Shown here one piece after another: positions 62,476 to 64,000 of a stretch of DNA of 64,000 bases. Below the pieces are notes generated by a model. The model was not told the origin of the DNA, ran no database searches, and worked only from the letters and a program-made list of their open reading frames with translations. The number at the start of each line of letters is the position of its first letter. Position 1 is the stretch's first letter. The stretch comes from Apoderus coryli. Lineage: Eukaryota > Arthropoda > Insecta > Coleoptera > Attelabidae. The position numbers were made by a program, and so were the translations under genes. The DNA is taken from the NCBI GenBank assembly GCA_911728435.2, contig OU452205.1, positions 14,762,260 through 14,826,259 of the forward strand. Reading direction: 5' to 3'.

Positions 62476-63385
62476 GAATTGGAAAACAAAGGTTTATAAA
62501 TACAACTTGTTTAAGCTACCATTGCGTTGTAACTGCTTTTTTTTAAGACTTATAGCTACTTAATGGGTATTCTTAATGCACCGCGCTTTTCATTTTCAGA
62601 AAACCAACTGTTATAGCTAATTTGTTTATAATTTTATTTCTTTTCAAGTTTTATTCTTTTTTTTTATAAAATAAAAAGCTTAAACCACTGTCACCGTGAA
62701 TAATTCAAGTAAATTGTAAACATTTTCATAAAAATAACGTAAAATTGACTTTTAATGTTTAAAATGAAAGTCCACCAAATGAGTTTAATAAAATAATATA
62801 TTATTGAAATAATCAATATTTGTTTTATTTTAAAAAATAAATATTGAAAACTGGTACTCACGATTCGTAAAAAAATTTATATAAACTTTTTCCTACTTAT
62901 TTTTTACACCTTAAGATAGTACGCCACTGTCAATAGTGGAACATGGCGGCATACTATATGCTCGTACTTTTGATTTTGCTGAATGTATCAATGAATAAAG
63001 AAGTCTTGTAGTATGTATGCTGTGGCCAAAGGAACGACTGTGATTTTTAAATATCAGTAAAAATCACACCTAGCTGAGTGTGTGGTGTGTCTACTGCAGT
63101 GTGTGTGGTGGCCAAAAGAAAGGTAGAAGATAGATAGGTTAGGTTATAATAGGTATTACAATTGTATACAAATACAAATATATTAGCTTTGAATATACAT
63201 AATCAAAGAATATTAGGTACCTTTGAAAACAGAAACCAGTATTATTTGACCAATAATTAGAAATTATTATAAAACATAAGGTATATCAAAGCCTACTCTA
63301 CTACAGTTGGCTGTCTTACATACATTCAGTAAGAAAATAAATTAATTTGTTATTAGATATTAGAGAAATGCTTAAGTAGGTAATT
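62476..63385. other. Intergenic DNA before RECQ1
   Basis: It contains the repeat at 62690-62955 and the presumed RECQ1 5' region. No other gene recognised. Confidence 0.5.
62690..62955 (+). repeat. Repeat shared with 27600-27866
   Basis: Same word order as the first copy, ending GCCACTGTCAATAGTGGAAC and ATGGCGG. It directly follows the THAP gene. Confidence 0.8.
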
Positions 63386-63939
63386 ATGGATATTGAAATC
63401 CAAGATAGTGGTAAGTGTAAGACATCTTCAGTTATTTATTCGTGTATTCGTTATTATCAATTACCCAAATATGGTTCACTTAATTTAGATTATCATACAA
63501 AACTCAATAAAATAGAGCGAGAAATCAAGGATCTTGAGGCTCAACAAAAGAAAATCTTCAACAAACTCAAAATCTTGAAATCGATGAAAGATGATTTACA
63601 AAATGAGCACAATAGGCAGAAAATCAAACGTACAACAGAAGTCACTGAATGGATCGAAAGAAAATTCAGTTGGTCTGAGAAAATCCATGAAATCCTTAAA
63701 AATATATTTGGTTTCAAGTCGTTTCGTTCGAGACAGTTGGCTGCTATCAATGTGACATTGTCAAAGAAGGATTTGTTGTTGGTCATGCCAACAGGTGGCG
63801 GTAAAAGTCTTGTTTATCAGCTTCCAGCATTGGTTGACCGGCATTTGACTTTAGTCGTGTCACCGTTGGTCTCGTTGATTGAAGATCAGTTGATGGCGTT
63901 AAAGAAGTTTGATATTAACGCAGCTACAATTAATGGTAG
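63386..63939 (+). CDS. RecQ1: RECQ1-type DNA helicase, first exons (gene runs off the right edge)
   Basis: The product has an N-terminal coiled coil (residues about 38-80 of the unspliced frame, KLNKIEREIKDLEAQQKKIF), a RecQ Q-motif region FGFKSFRSRQLAAINVTLS, Walker A in LLVMPTGGGKSLVYQLPAL, and motif Ia LTLVVSPLVSLIEDQLMALK. RecQ helicases unwind DNA 3' to 5' in repair; an N-terminal coiled coil next to the helicase core is typical of RECQ1 (RECQL). The exon ends GGTAG|gtatgtg at 63939, and the rest is outside. A probable 78-base intron (63411-63488, G|gtaagtgt to tttag) lies in the frame; splicing it keeps phase and removes 26 residues of poor conservation character. Confidence 0.85.
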
Positions 63940-64000
63940 GTATGTGATGTTAGACAGCGTTTCATATACCTAGTATTCAAACTATTCGAAAAATCTACGA

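Noticed and set aside
1..64000. CRISPR arrays, operons, or phage-type defence systems
   Set aside because: The genes have spliceosomal introns and animal families; no direct-repeat arrays with regular spacers were found.

Overview
This is a piece of an AT-rich insect genome, probably a beetle, although the order is an inference from overall character and not from a diagnostic gene. The evidence is spliced genes with GT/AG introns, an insect-type Mondo transcription factor, Aurora A and RECQ1 genes, and a dense load of insect-type transposons: Tc1/mariner, hAT, pogo-like, several LINE groups, BEL/Pao and Penelope-like elements. There are no operons and no prokaryotic or viral genome features.

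Host genes from left to right. (1) Mondo (MondoA/ChREBP orthologue) lies on the minus strand. Six exons at 2691-18029 encode the glucose-sensing Mondo conserved regions, and the DNA-binding half lies off the left edge. (2) Aurora A kinase lies on the minus strand at 22798-25687, complete in two exons. (3) A THAP zinc-finger exon (27190-27290, minus) sits between 20-base inverted repeats. (4) An unrecognised RS-rich nuclear-type protein is encoded on the minus strand by at least seven exons spread over 31 kb (30232-61145). (5) A small THAP-type gene lies on the plus strand at 61630-62475, head to head with the RS gene. (6) The first exons of RECQ1 helicase lie on the plus strand at 63386-63939 and run off the right edge.

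Introns and intergenic DNA are mostly transposons, often nested. In the Mondo intron a DD41D mariner was split by an RNase H-bearing LINE, which was itself split by a hAT element, and all three insertions still have readable target duplications. Other items are a fold-back mariner, two elements with exact 8-base (hAT) or TA (pogo) duplications, a BEL/Pao internal region split by the pogo element, four related elements ending in CAGGGTG with terminal inverted repeats of about 0.35 to 0.9 kb (one with an uninterrupted transposase), three copies of one LINE family, and a repeat family carrying a tRNA-Ala-like head.

The most unusual signal is a set of hammerhead-ribozyme-like motifs at 37188-37245, 37391-37445, 38158-38227, 41481-41525, 48204-48236, 53833-53867, 59211-59245 and 60600-60636. 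The one at 38158-38227 (minus) has an intact core, a 5-bp stem II and a two-part stem I. Two of the weaker ones lie directly downstream of Penelope-like GIY-YIG endonuclease remnants, and three are followed 30 to 60 bases later by a shared motif close to TGTGGAGnAGACGnnGTTTT. This fits Penelope-like or retrozyme-like elements that use ribozymes.
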